12,066 bases of DNA. Origin: an uncultured Neisseria sp. (GTDB taxonomy: Bacteria; Pseudomonadota; Gammaproteobacteria; Burkholderiales; Neisseriaceae). The number at the start of each line of letters is the position of its first letter. Position 1 is the stretch's first letter. Below the pieces are notes generated by a model. It was given only the letters and a program-made list of their open reading frames with translations. It had not been told where the DNA came from and ran no database searches. The DNA is taken from NCBI GenBank assembly GCA_927911515.1, contig CAKMQH010000181.1:1-12066 (forward strand), written 5' to 3'. Below are positions 1-7,399 of the stretch, one piece after another. Position numbers and translations under genes: made by a program.

Positions 1-139
1 AATCAGGACAAGGCGACGAAGCCGCAGACAGTACAGATAGTACGGAACCGATTCACTTGGTGCTTCAGCACCTTAGAGAATCGTTCTCTTTGAGCTAAGG
101 CGAGGCAACGCCGTACTGGTTTAAAGTTAATCCACTATA
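1..139 (-). repeat. Correia repeat enclosed element (CREE), truncated by window edge
   Basis: Read on the minus strand, the segment begins with the terminal repeat TATAGTGGATTAA (139 down to 127) and continues through the characteristic Correia internal sequence: GTACGGCGTTGCC, then AGAACGATTCTCTAAGG, then GTGCTGAAGCACC, and on to CTTGTCCTGATT. I recognise this from memory as the full-length type of about 150 bp, so roughly the last 15 bases, holding the other terminal repeat, lie left of the window. It starts just 12 bases beyond the terminator of the anti-sigma gene. Established for the family: CREEs are non-autonomous, insert at TA, can be cut by RNase III in transcripts, and their TATAGT ends can form outward promoters. 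Whether this copy does any of this is not visible here. Confidence 0.9.
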
Positions 140-151
140 CAATCAAAAATA

Positions 152-184
152 AAATCCCTGCCCGAATAGCTCGGGAAGGGATTT
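152..184 (-). terminator. Intrinsic terminator of the rpoE-rseA operon
   Basis: An 8-bp outer stem (152-159 with 177-184), one mismatch (160/176) and a 5-bp inner stem (161-165 with 171-175) close a 5-base loop. On the minus strand the hairpin is followed by TATTTTTGATT, a U-rich tail. It lies 35 bases after the stop of the anti-sigma gene, and the tail ends at the CREE boundary. Confidence 0.8.
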
Positions 185-218
185 CTCTACTTGATGGAAA
201 TCTGTCTTTATATGCAGT

Positions 219-803
219 TTAGTGGACGATAGAATCCTGTTGAACCTGCATTTCAGTTCGAACCGTAGTCTGACTCACACCTTTATCATTCTTTGCAGAT
301 TCAGGCATTACCACAGCGTCCGAAGCATTTTTTGCTGTCGGATTGGCGGCCACAGGTACGATATTTTCCTGCTGGTTTTTGGTTTCAACAGCTTTTTTCG
401 CAACCATACCTGCAGAATCGCCTTTCACTTGCGGACCGAATTGCCATACGGCGACGGCAACCGCAGCCACGCTGGCGGCAACGGCGAAAGATTTGAAGAA
501 AGAGTTGTTTGCAGCTTGAACACCCTTAGCAGACATCGCTGCGGCAACTTCAGCCTTATGACGTTGCTTATGTTCTTCGCTGATTTCGGCAAGCGTAGCA
601 GTAAATGCTGCGCTTTGCATGAAATCCGCATCGCGCCCCGTACCTGCTTTATAGCGCATGCAATCGCCAATCAGATGGTACTCGTACCACGCTTCGGCAG
701 CGGCATCGTCGGACAACAGACGGTCTAGCATCTCTTCAGATACATCGTCGTTATCCATCAACATGGAGATATATTCGTGTGTTGTGCTCATAGTTATTAC
801 CAT
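219..803 (-). CDS. rseA: RseA/MucA-type anti-sigma-E factor, membrane anchored
   Basis: Predicted anti-sigma factor that holds the adjacent ECF sigma factor at the inner membrane until envelope stress triggers its proteolysis. Of 194 residues, 6-52 match the RseA N-terminal domain (YISMLMDNDD, then AWYEYHLIGDCMR, as in E. coli WESYHLIRDSMR). A hydrophobic segment at about 103-122 is the single membrane helix, and the last 70 residues are a polar, Gln/Asn/Lys-rich periplasmic tail. The start at 803 is preferred because AGGTGG sits seven bases upstream; the alternative ATG at 791 (MSTTHE) is too far from it. That Shine-Dalgarno lies inside the last codons of the sigma gene, whose stop is four bases away, so translation is probably coupled. 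No rseB or mucD homologue follows. The family assignment is confident; the symbol rests on context. Confidence 0.82.
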   Translation of the reverse strand: MVITMSTTHEYISMLMDNDDVSEEMLDRLLSDDAAAEAWYEYHLIGDCMRYKAGTGRDADFMQSAAFTATLAEISEEHKQRHKAEVAAAMSAKGVQAANNSFFKSFAVAASVAAVAVAVWQFGPQVKGDSAGMVAKKAVETKNQQENIVPVAANPTAKNASDAVVMPESAKNDKGVSQTTVRTEMQVQQDSIVH

Positions 804-807
804 TTTA

Positions 808-1408
808 TTACCACCTTTGATTTTCAGAAGTTTCCAGCAAAGGCCTCAAATCTTTTGCTATCACTTCCCGCGCCCTAAAAATACGGGAACGGACCGTCCC
901 TATCGGGCAATCCATAATCGTGGCTATTTCCTCGTAAGACAAACCGTCCATTTCCCGCAAGGTAATGGCTTTGCGTAAGTCCTCAGGCAAATGCGAAATC
1001 GTTGATTCGACTGTTTGCAGGATTTCCCGATTGATCATCTCAGCTTCCGGCGTATGATAATCCGCAATCTGATCCGATAAATCCAAAATATCCCCGTCTT
1101 CATTGGCAGCCTCTGCACTGACGAACGGCAGCTTTCCTGATGTTACTAAGAAATTTTTGGCAGTATTGATAGCAATCCGATACAGCCAAGTATAAAACGC
1201 GCTCTCGCTACGAAAATTCGGCAAGGCACGGTAAGCCCTGATCATTGCCTCTTGAGCCACATCGTTGACTTCGTGTTCGTCTTTGACAAAACGGGAAATC
1301 AATCTAATGAGCCGACGCTGATATTTGGACATCAGCATCTCGAATGCTTTTTTGTTCGCCTTTCTGCGCTCGCTCTACCAAGACTTGATCAATCTGGCGA
1401 TCATTCAT
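808..1408 (-). CDS. rpoE: RpoE-type ECF sigma factor (frameshifted as read)
   Basis: Extracytoplasmic-function sigma factor of the RpoE/AlgU class, directing RNA polymerase to envelope-stress promoters. Region 2 contains FRSESAFYTWLYRIAINTAKN, and region 4 contains LREMDGLSYEEIATIMDCPIG followed by TVRSRIFRARE, both very close to E. coli RpoE. The uninterrupted frame from 1338 starts at an internal Met and lacks about 23 N-terminal residues. Those residues (MNDRQIDQVLVERAQKGEQK) are found just upstream, starting at ATG 1408 with AAGG before it, in another frame. The frames meet at a run of six A (1348-1353, T on the + strand) where five are needed. Removing one base gives 199 residues, a normal size. 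It is followed within four bases by its anti-sigma gene, and tilS lies upstream in the same orientation. AT-rich -10-like sequence lies around 1413-1440, but I cannot assign a clear -35. Confidence 0.88.
1348..1353 (-). other. A6 tract carrying the rpoE frameshift
   Basis: Six A residues on the coding strand follow codon 19. Five would keep the reading frame and give Lys-Ala-Phe-Glu-Met-Leu. The extra base puts the first 20 codons out of frame with the rest of the sigma factor. It could be a sequencing error or a slippage-prone contingency tract. Confidence 0.8.
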
Positions 1409-1491
1409 ATTTTACCTTTTTATAATAACTGCATTATAAGCTATAAAGTAGTAAAGCGTGCTGTGCCAGTTAAAGACAGCTATTGCCGCAT

Positions 1492-2835
1492 TTAGTTCCA
1501 TTTATATCTCAAAAATTTTCCGTAAACCGGTAAAAAACCGTCAATCCCTTGAAAATCGTGGCTTACTGTAAGGTTAACAATAGCAATGCAGTTTCCGTCA
1601 GTATTTGTGATAATCGGCCAGCATTTTCTGACGAACGGTACGATATGGTTTTCTTGCAACACTTTCTTAACATTTTTGAACAAAAACCCTACGTTCATCA
1701 TATCATCACTGCCCGCCGTCCGAATGATTCCTTCTTCTTCCAAAACCGATTCCGGCAATCCGTTGCGGTGTGGCACCAGAAAAAAGCCATTTTCTTGGAG
1801 AATATTTTTCAGACGACCTCTGACTTCTTTTCCCTTTATCCAATCTGCGTCTGCAAACTGGCTTTGTTTCAATATAAATAAAAAATCCCGATATAAACAT
1901 ACCGATGTTTCGCCGAACTGCCATTGTGCAGTTTCCGCTTCCAACAGTATCCGCGCGAAATCCGCCAGCTTTCTCGGAGAACTTTCCACAATCCCATTCT
2001 CCTTAAAAAACCGCCAAAGAATCCGACTGCGGCGCGCTTCACTAAATGCCTGCCAACGGCTGACTTGGAAACGTCCGCTTTCGCAAACCATCTGATAATC
2101 CGCATCGACAACTTCGTCCAAAATCGCCAAATCGGTTTGTAACGAACGAATGTTGGCACAAACATGACGGTCGAAATTCGGAATGCGCTCCCGCCAAACC
2201 GGCAACGCCTCGTAACGCATCCAATTTCTTAAAAAGGCTGTATCGGCGTTACTTTCATCTTCGATGTTCGGCAGGTTGCAGGCAGCGGCGTAGTTTTCCA
2301 ATTCTTTTCGGGGAAACGTCAGCAGTGGCCGCCAAATTTGCGTTTCCTCATCCAGTTTGCGCCATTGCGGCATAGCGGCAAGTGCTTTGATGCCGCCGCC
2401 GCGAACTGCCGCGAGCATGAATGTTTCAATTTGATCATCCTGATGGTGCGCCAACGCGATGACACCGGAAGGGTCGTCTGAAAACGCCTGATAACGTGCT
2501 TTCCGTGCGGCGGCTTCGATTCCCAACCCGTCTTTTTTGACTTCAACTTTTACACTTCTGAACGGCACATTCCATTCTTGGCATAAGCGTGTGCAAAACA
2601 CCAGCCAGTCATCCGCATTGCAGCTCAATCCATGATGAACATGTAAAGCGTGTACGTCCAATCCAAGCTCTTCCCGCAAACACGCCAGCATATGCAGCAA
2701 CACCACCGAATCCAAACCGCCGCTCAATCCAACCGTTACCATGCAACCATCCGGAAGCGAACGCGCCGAAAGACGCAGGGTTTCCAACAAACTGCGGCAT
2801 TGAGGCGGAAGGTTTTCAGACGACGTCGGGTTCAT
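1492..2835 (-). CDS. tilS: tRNA(Ile)-lysidine synthase TilS
   Basis: Cytoplasmic ATP-dependent ligase that attaches lysine to C34 of the CAU anticodon of a minor tRNA-Ile, changing its identity from Met to Ile; it is essential in most bacteria. The 447-residue protein has the PP-loop ATP-pyrophosphatase motif SGGLDS at 38-43, the HVHHGL block near 66-71 and the HHQDDQIET motif at 130-138, all diagnostic of TilS. The C-terminal domains are present and the length is normal. The frame stays open upstream to 2967, but that extension would run through the accA terminator and into accA, so the Met at 2835 is chosen. No strong Shine-Dalgarno precedes it. A uptake-sequence core at 2815-2824 encodes residues 4-7 (TSSEN region), and two more uptake sequences lie within the gene. 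Confidence 0.92.
   Translation of the reverse strand: MNPTSSENLPPQCRSLLETLRLSARSLPDGCMVTVGLSGGLDSVVLLHMLACLREELGLDVHALHVHHGLSCNADDWLVFCTRLCQEWNVPFRSVKVEVKKDGLGIEAAARKARYQAFSDDPSGVIALAHHQDDQIETFMLAAVRGGGIKALAAMPQWRKLDEETQIWRPLLTFPRKELENYAAACNLPNIEDESNADTAFLRNWMRYEALPVWRERIPNFDRHVCANIRSLQTDLAILDEVVDADYQMVCESGRFQVSRWQAFSEARRSRILWRFFKENGIVESSPRKLADFARILLEAETAQWQFGETSVCLYRDFLFILKQSQFADADWIKGKEVRGRLKNILQENGFFLVPHRNGLPESVLEEEGIIRTAGSDDMMNVGFLFKNVKKVLQENHIVPFVRKCWPIITNTDGNCIAIVNLTVSHDFQGIDGFLPVYGKFLRYKWN
1808..1819 (-). repeat. DNA uptake sequence (12-mer) inside tilS
   Basis: Perfect AGGTCGTCTGAA on the minus strand, within the C-terminal coding part of tilS. It is the mucosa-type uptake dialect recognised during neisserial transformation. 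Confidence 0.85.
2471..2482 (+). repeat. DNA uptake sequence, one mismatch, inside tilS
   Basis: GGGTCGTCTGAA: the 10-base core is intact, and only the first base differs from the mucosa-type 12-mer. It lies in the coding region just upstream (on the + strand) of the ATP-pyrophosphatase motifs. Confidence 0.75.
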
Positions 2836-2879
2836 ATGGCGTAATCTATGCTGTCGGCAAGGCAAGTTCTTAGAAATGA

Positions 2880-2911
2880 AAAAGCAGGCAGGGGGACTTC
2901 TGCCTGCTTTT
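2880..2911 (-). terminator. Intrinsic terminator downstream of accA
   Basis: A perfect 12-bp stem (2880-2891 with 2900-2911) with an 8-base loop. On the minus strand it ends in CTGCTTTTT, a typical U tail. It lies 15 bases after the restored accA stop and 44 bases before the tilS start, so tilS is likely to need its own promoter or read-through. Confidence 0.85.
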
Positions 2912-2926
2912 CTGCACATTAATTGT

Positions 2927-3887
2927 TTACTTATCCGTAAACTTGCCGTAAGCCATAATCCGGTCAAAACGGCGGGACAGCAAATCCGCCATCGGCATAT
3001 TTTGCGCCTCGTGCAACTCGCTTTCCAACACCGTTTTGACGTTTTTTCATGGTCGTTTCAAAATCACGTGCGCACCGCCCAAAGGTTCGCTGATCACGCT
3101 GTCAATCAAATCCAATTCTTGCAGGCGTTTGGCGGTAATACCCAAGGCTTGCGCGGCATCTGCCGCTTTCTCGGCGGTTTTCCACAGAATAGACGCGCAG
3201 CCTTCCGGAGAAATAACCGAGTAAGTCGAATATTGCAGCATATTGACGTAATCGCCGACCGCAATCGCCAGCGCGCCGCCGGAACCACCCTCGCCGATAA
3301 TGGTACACAAAACCGGCACACGCAGTCGGGTCAATTCGTACAGGTTGCGTCCGATGGCTTCGGACTGACCGCGCTCTTCCGCGCCGATGCCCGGATACGC
3401 GCCCGGCGTATCGACAAAAGTCATCACAGGAATATTGAATTTCTCGGCGGTCTGCATCAAACGCAGTGCTTTACGATAGCCTTCAGGGCGCGGCATACCG
3501 AAATTGCGGCGGATTTTTTTCTTTGGTATCGCGGCCTTTTTGATGGCCGATAACCATCACGCTTTGTCCGTTGAAGCGCGCCAAACCACCGACGATGGCA
3601 TGGTCGTCTGAATAATGGCGGTCGCCGTGCAACTCTTCAAAATCGGTAAAAATGGCTTGGATGTAATCTAAGGTGTAAGGACGTTGGGGATGGCGTGAAA
3701 CCTGCGAAATCTGAGCGGGCGTCAGCTTGTTGAAAATCGATTTGGTCAAGTCGTTGCTTTTCTTCTGCAATCTGGCGATTTCATCGGAAATATCGACGGC
3801 GGACTCGCCCTGCACAAAGCGCAACTCTTCGATTTTATTGGTTAATTCGGCGATGGGTTGTTCAAAATCCAAAAAAACTGGTTTCAT
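2927..3887 (-). CDS. accA: Acetyl-CoA carboxylase carboxyltransferase alpha subunit (three frameshifts as read)
   Basis: With AccD, the alpha subunit transfers the carboxyl group from biotinylated AccB to acetyl-CoA, giving malonyl-CoA in the first step of fatty acid synthesis. The N-terminal frame (3887-3483) reads MKPVFLDFEQPIAELTNKIE, typical of AccA, through GHQKGRDTKEK. The next frame (from 3496) carries DTPGAYPG, IGEGGSGGALAI and SPEGCASILWK. The C-terminal 40-odd residues, ending RIMAYGKFTDK, are in another frame down to the stop at 2927-2929. Three single-base changes explain this: an extra A in A7 (3514-3520), a missing C near 3068 (CAC-GTG for CAC-CGT-G), and an extra A in A6 (3042-3047). 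Correcting all three gives 319 residues, the E. coli length. As accA is essential, artefact is likelier than a true pseudogene. Confidence 0.9.
3601..3612 (+). repeat. DNA uptake sequence, one mismatch, inside accA
   Basis: TGGTCGTCTGAA: an intact 10-base core with T instead of A at the first position. It encodes the Ser-Asp-Asp of YSDDHAIVG in AccA. Confidence 0.7.
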
Positions 3888-4003
3888 AGGGTGAAGCTCT
3901 CGGTAGGGACGCTGCCGCTATCATACGCCAATCAGGCATATTTGGCAGCATTTCTCATTGAGGATATGCCGTGCAAGACGGCAGATAATTGGGCGGATGC
4001 CTT

Positions 4004-4015
4004 TTCAGACGACCT
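4004..4015 (-). repeat. DNA uptake sequence between accA and hslR
   Basis: Perfect AGGTCGTCTGAA on the minus strand, alone (no inverted partner) in the divergent intergenic region of 218 bases between accA and hslR. I see no other clear signal in that region; AT-rich TATAGTATAT follows at 4027-4036 but lacks a well-placed -35. Confidence 0.85.
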
Positions 4016-4105
4016 TTTACAACGATATAGTATATCTGCACTAAACAAATAAAGTGCCGTATCTTATGATAAACTTCCATTCAGTTCAATCATTTCAAAC
4101 AGTCT

Positions 4106-4506
4106 ATGAAAAACGACCACGACAATACGGCGATGCGGCTCGACAAATGGCTTTGGGCTGCGCGCTTTTTCAAAACCCGCGCACTGGCTCAAAAACATAT
4201 CGAATTGGGCAGGGTTCAGGTCAACGGCGCCAAAGTCAAAAACAGCAAAACATCAGCGCAGGCGACACCATCGACCTGACGCTCAATTCGCTGCCTTACA
4301 AAATCAAAGTATTGGCACTCAACCACCAACGCCGCCCCGCGCCCGAAGCGCGCCAGCTTTACGAAGAAGACATGAAAACCGCCGCCGAACGCGAAGCGCA
4401 AAAACAGCTCGACCAGGCAAGCCGCATCAGCGCGGCGTATCCCGACGGCAGACCGACCAAACGCGACCGCCGCCAACTCGACCGCATGAAGCGCGACAGC
4501 TGGTAA
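4106..4506 (+). CDS. hslR: Heat-shock protein 15, ribosome-associated S4 RNA-binding protein (frameshifted as read)
   Basis: Hsp15 binds free 50S subunits that carry a stalled nascent chain with tRNA and helps recycle them. An S4-type RNA-binding domain covers about residues 10-60 (RLDKWLWAARFFKTRALAQK, then GRVQVNGAKVKNS), followed by a basic tail ending RPTKRDRRQLDRMKRDSW, typical of the family. The first 48 codons from ATG 4106 are in one frame, and the rest (from NISAGDTIDLTLNSL) is in another. The join is an A4 run at 4247-4250 where five A are required. Restoring it gives 133 residues, the E. coli length. A longer upstream frame from 4054 does not encode the S4 domain start and is rejected. 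The gene is divergent from accA and precedes trpS. Confidence 0.88.
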
Positions 4507-4584
4507 GGTTTAAAACGATCCATCTTGTTAATAAACTGCCTGAAACCGCCCTCTCCCATAAAGTGAAAACACATTGGAATCAGG

Positions 4585-4590
4585 TATAAT
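4585..4590 (+). promoter_or_regulatory. Possible -10 box upstream of trpS
   Basis: Consensus TATAAT lies 49 bases before the trpS start, in the gap after hslR. No convincing -35 lies at the usual distance (the 4562-4567 region is AGTGAA), so this is a tentative call. Confidence 0.35.
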
Positions 4591-4605
4591 CAATCCCTAT
4601 TTCAT

Positions 4606-4617
4606 TTCAGACGACCT
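4606..4617 (-). repeat. DNA uptake sequence upstream of trpS
   Basis: Perfect AGGTCGTCTGAA on the minus strand, located in the presumed 5' leader of trpS, ten bases before its Shine-Dalgarno AAGGA (4627-4631). Confidence 0.85.
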
Positions 4618-4638
4618 TGAGCCATTAAGGATATCCCC

Positions 4639-5648
4639 ATGAGCAAGAAACGCGTCCTCACCGGCGTAACCACCACAGGCATCCCGCATCTGGGCAACTA
4701 CGTCGGCGCCATCCGCCCTGCCGTCCGCGCGGCGCAAAACCCCGATACCGAATCCTTCCTCTTCCTCGCCGACTACCACGGCATCATCAAATGCCATGAG
4801 CCGGAGATGATTCACCAATCCACCCAGGCCGTTGCCGCCACTTGGCTTGCCTGCGGACTCGACCCCGAGCGCACCACCTTCTACCGCCAAAGCGACATTT
4901 CCGAAGTGATGGAATTGAACTGGATTCTGACCTGCATCACCGCCAAAGGCCTGATGAACCGCGCCCACGCTTATAAAGCCGCCGTGCAGGCAAACGCCGA
5001 GAACAATCAGGAAGACCCCGACCACGGCGTGGAAATGGGTCTGTATAGCTACCCTATCCTGATGACCGCCGACATTCTCATGTTCAACGCCAACGAAGTA
5101 CCTGTCGGCCGCGACCAAATCCAACACGTCGAAATGGCGCGCGACATCGCCGGTCGCTTCAACCACCGCTTCAAAGAAGTTTTCACCCTGCCCGAAGTGA
5201 AAATCGACGAAAACGTCGAACTCTTGGTCGGTTTGGACGGGCGCAAAATGTCCAAATCCTACGGCAACACCATTCCGCTTTGGGAAAACGACAAGAAAAC
5301 CCAAAAATCGGTCAACAAAATCATCACCAACATGAAAGAGCCGGGCGAGCCGAAACAGCCTGACGAAAGCCCTTTGTTTGAAATCTACAAAGCCTTCTCC
5401 ACGTCGTCTGAAACCGCAGCGTTCACACAAATGCTTGCCGAAGGCTTGGCATGGGGCGAAGCCAAAAACTCTTGGCCGCCAAAATCAACGCCGAGCTGGC
5501 TGAACCGCGCGAACGCTACAACGAGCTGACTGCCAATCCTTCGCAAATCGAAGACATCCTGCAGGCAGGCGCCGCCAAAGCGCGCAAAGAAGCGCGCGAA
5601 CTGCTGGACAAAGTACGCGACGCCGTCGGCATCCGTCCATTGAAGTAA
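4639..5648 (+). CDS. trpS: Tryptophanyl-tRNA synthetase (frameshifted as read)
   Basis: Class I aminoacyl-tRNA synthetase charging tRNA-Trp in the cytoplasm; normally essential and single copy. The HIGH-type motif is HLGN at residues 17-20 (TTTGIPHLGNYVGAIRP) and the KMSKS loop is at 203-207 (GLDGRKMSKSYGN). The start has AAGGA seven bases upstream. The frame breaks after GLAWGEAK at a run of five A (5464-5468) where six are expected. The C-terminal part (LLAAKINAELAEPRERYNEL to VGIRPLK) continues in the next frame to a TAA at 5646-5648. Restoring one A gives 336 residues, normal for neisserial TrpS. Length and motif conservation on both sides argue for a sequence error rather than decay. An inverted uptake-sequence hairpin follows the stop. 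Confidence 0.92.
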
Positions 5649-5653
5649 ATCTC

Positions 5654-5700
5654 AAAAGGTCGTCTGAAAAAGCAGCCCGCTCATATTTCAGAGACCTTTT
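5654..5700 (+). terminator. Imperfect inverted uptake-sequence hairpin after trpS
   Basis: The left arm is AAAAGGTCGTCTGAAA, including a perfect uptake 12-mer at 5657-5668. The right arm TTTCAGAGACCTTTT (5686-5700) is its complement except for one missing base (a perfect partner would read TTTCAGACGACC), leaving a bulge. It lies 5 bases after the trpS stop and ends in TTTT, so it probably terminates trpS. Confidence 0.65.
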
Positions 5701-5724
5701 CCTGTTCAGAACAAGGAATATCCG

Positions 5725-6264
5725 ATGAAAACCTTTCCGATTCTCTTATCCGCCCTTTTGCTCGCCGCCTGCGGCAAATCTGAAGCCCCAGCCGAGTCCG
5801 CACAAAATGCCGCCGAAGCCGCGCCAAAGCCCGTGTTTAAAGTCAAATACATCGACAACAACGCCATCGCAGGTTTGGACTTAGGACAAAGCAGCGAAGG
5901 TAAAACCAACGACAACAAAAAACAAATCAGCTATCCGATTAACGGCTTGTCCGAACAAAACGTCATCCAACTGATCGGCAACCACCCCAACGACTTGGAA
6001 GTCATCAGCGGCAAATGTATGGAAACCGGGGACAAAGGCGAGCCTTTGGGCTGGACTGAAAACGGCAAATGCCATACCTTGTTTGCCAAATTGGTCGACA
6101 ACATTGCCGAAGACGGTGGCAAACTGACGAGCTACCTCCTCTCCCATGCCGCCCTGCAACCCTATCAGGCAGGCAAAAGCGGTTATGCCGCCGTTCAAAA
6201 CGGCCGCTACATCCTTGAAGTGGACAGCGAAGGAATGTTCTTCTTCCGCCGCCGCCATTATTGA
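5725..6264 (+). CDS. Small predicted lipoprotein, function unknown
   Basis: A 179-residue protein with a lipoprotein signal peptide: short MK start, hydrophobic core PILLSALLL, lipobox LAAC with the modified cysteine at residue 16, then a Glu/Ala-rich linker typical of lipoproteins. The mature part has two cysteines (in SGKCMETG and NGKCHTLF) that could form a disulfide in the periplasm, and it ends RYILEVDSEGMFFFRRRHY. I recognise no named domain, although the protein looks like a neisserial family member. AAGGA sits seven bases before the start. It follows the trpS hairpin and ends 17 bases before the deaminase start, so the two are probably co-transcribed. Retention in the inner or outer membrane cannot be decided; the residue after Cys is Gly, not Asp. 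Confidence 0.85.
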   Translation: MKTFPILLSALLLAACGKSEAPAESAQNAAEAAPKPVFKVKYIDNNAIAGLDLGQSSEGKTNDNKKQISYPINGLSEQNVIQLIGNHPNDLEVISGKCMETGDKGEPLGWTENGKCHTLFAKLVDNIAEDGGKLTSYLLSHAALQPYQAGKSGYAAVQNGRYILEVDSEGMFFFRRRHY

Positions 6265-6281
6265 CCGAGCGAGTACCACCC

Positions 6282-7286
6282 ATGTCCGTCCACGCCTTAA
6301 TCCGCGCCCTGCCTAAAGCCGAATTGCACGTCCATATCGAAGGCACGTTCGAACCGGAATTGATGTTCGCCATCGCCGAGCGCAACGGCGTTTCCATTCC
6401 CTATGCGGATGTTGAAGCCGTGCGCCGCGCTTACGATTTTCACAACCTGCAATCCTTCCTCGATATTTACTACGCAGCGGCGGCGGTCTTGCTCCACGAA
6501 CAGGATTTTTACGACCTGACCACCGCCTATTTCGCCCGCTGCCGCGAGGACAACGTCGTCCATACCGAAATCTTCTTCGACCCGCAAACCCATACCGCGC
6601 GCGGCGTATCGTTTGAAACCGTCATCAACGGCATTACCCGCGCCCGTCTGGAAGCGCAGGAAAAATGGGGCATTTCCAGCAGGCTGATTATGTGTTTCCT
6701 GCGGCATTTGAGCGAAGAATCCGCGTTTGAAACGCTTACCCAAGCACAGCCTTTCAGACGACATATCGACGGCATCGGACTGGATTCGGGCGAAGTCGGC
6801 AACCCGCCCTCGAAATTCGAGCGCGTCTTCGCCCAAGCCCGCGCGCAAGGTTTTCCCGCCGTCGCCCATGCCGGCGAAGAAGGCCCGCCCGAATACGTTT
6901 GGGAAGCGTTGGATTTGTTGAAAGTCGTCCGCATCGACCACGGCGTGCGCTCCGAAGAAGACGAAACCCTTATGCAGCGTCTGATTGTCGAACAAATGCC
7001 CCTGACCGTATGCCCCTTAAGCAACCTCAAGCTCAAAGTCGTCAGCGACCTGTCCCGACACAATCTGCGCCGTATGCTTGAGCGCGGCGTATTGGTTACC
7101 GTCAATTCAGACGACCCCGCCTATTTCGGCGGCTACCTCAACCAAAATTTTATCGAACTTGCCGACGCATTGGGTTTGAATGAAACAGACATCCGCGCCT
7201 TGTGCAAAAACTCGTTCAAAGCCTCGTTTTTGAGTGAGGAAGAAAAAGCAAAGCGGTACGCCGAAATCGACGGCATCCATGTTTAA
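6282..7286 (+). CDS. Adenine deaminase (adenosine deaminase superfamily)
   Basis: Zinc hydrolase of purine salvage, 334 residues. Metal and catalytic residues are visible: HVH at 16-18 in PKAELHVHIEGTFEPEL, HAGEE at 196-200, the conserved His of IDHGVR at 220, and Asp277-Asp278 in VNSDDPAYFGGY. The HIEGT start and the SDDPAYF-GGYL-N motif resemble the adenine deaminase branch (yeast Aah1, Pseudomonas PA0148 type), which converts adenine to hypoxanthine, more than classical adenosine deaminases, which it may be called (add) in other annotations. Substrate is inferred from motif. A TTG at 6261 would extend the frame by seven residues and overlap the lipoprotein stop, so ATG 6282 is preferred, although its Shine-Dalgarno is weak. 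A strong terminator follows directly. Confidence 0.85.
   Translation: MSVHALIRALPKAELHVHIEGTFEPELMFAIAERNGVSIPYADVEAVRRAYDFHNLQSFLDIYYAAAAVLLHEQDFYDLTTAYFARCREDNVVHTEIFFDPQTHTARGVSFETVINGITRARLEAQEKWGISSRLIMCFLRHLSEESAFETLTQAQPFRRHIDGIGLDSGEVGNPPSKFERVFAQARAQGFPAVAHAGEEGPPEYVWEALDLLKVVRIDHGVRSEEDETLMQRLIVEQMPLTVCPLSNLKLKVVSDLSRHNLRRMLERGVLVTVNSDDPAYFGGYLNQNFIELADALGLNETDIRALCKNSFKASFLSEEEKAKRYAEIDGIHV
7106..7117 (-). repeat. DNA uptake sequence overlapping the deaminase active-site codons
   Basis: On the minus strand this is GGGTCGTCTGAA, an intact 10-base core. On the coding strand the same bases encode the Ser-Asp-Asp-Pro of the catalytic VNSDDPA motif. Confidence 0.7.
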
Positions 7287-7288
7287 AC

Positions 7289-7330
7289 ACAAAGCCGACC
7301 TGAAAAAGCAATCCGGTCGGCTTTGTTTTT
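7289..7330 (+). terminator. Strong intrinsic terminator after the deaminase gene
   Basis: A perfect 12-bp stem (7289-7300 with 7315-7326) encloses a 14-base loop and runs into TTTTT at 7326-7330. It starts three bases after the deaminase stop. It contains no uptake sequence, unlike most hairpins in this window. Confidence 0.9.
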
Positions 7331-7399
7331 ATCTAAAAATGCAAACCCTCTAACCACAGTCAATTCCCTACCAAACCGCTCAACTATCCGCCCGAAATC

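Noticed and set aside
1..139. Insertion sequence or transposase fragment at the left edge
   Set aside because: The sequence matches the non-coding Correia element along its visible length and has no coding frame.
2836..2967. Upstream extension of tilS by 44 residues
   Set aside because: It would read through the accA terminator and the end of accA, and TilS proteins normally start near the Met at 2835.
3858..4052. Small plus-strand open frame across the accA start and the divergent intergenic region
   Set aside because: It overlaps conserved AccA N-terminal codons on the other strand and has no Shine-Dalgarno or family resemblance.
4597..5430. Long minus-strand open frame (about 277 codons) opposite trpS
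   Set aside because: It lies fully antisense to clearly conserved TrpS, has a low-complexity Val/Gly/Phe-rich composition typical of an antisense shadow, and shows no recognisable domain.
2927..5648. Programmed ribosomal frameshifting in accA, hslR and trpS
   Set aside because: There are no conserved slippery heptamers with downstream structures, the shifts go in both directions, and these families are never known to need frameshifting; sequence error explains all of them.
6261..6281. TTG start giving the deaminase seven more residues
   Set aside because: It overlaps the lipoprotein stop, and family members start close to the ATG at 6282.
6297..6995. Minus-strand open frame opposite the deaminase gene
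   Set aside because: The sense frame holds all catalytic motifs of the deaminase; the antisense product has no recognisable feature.
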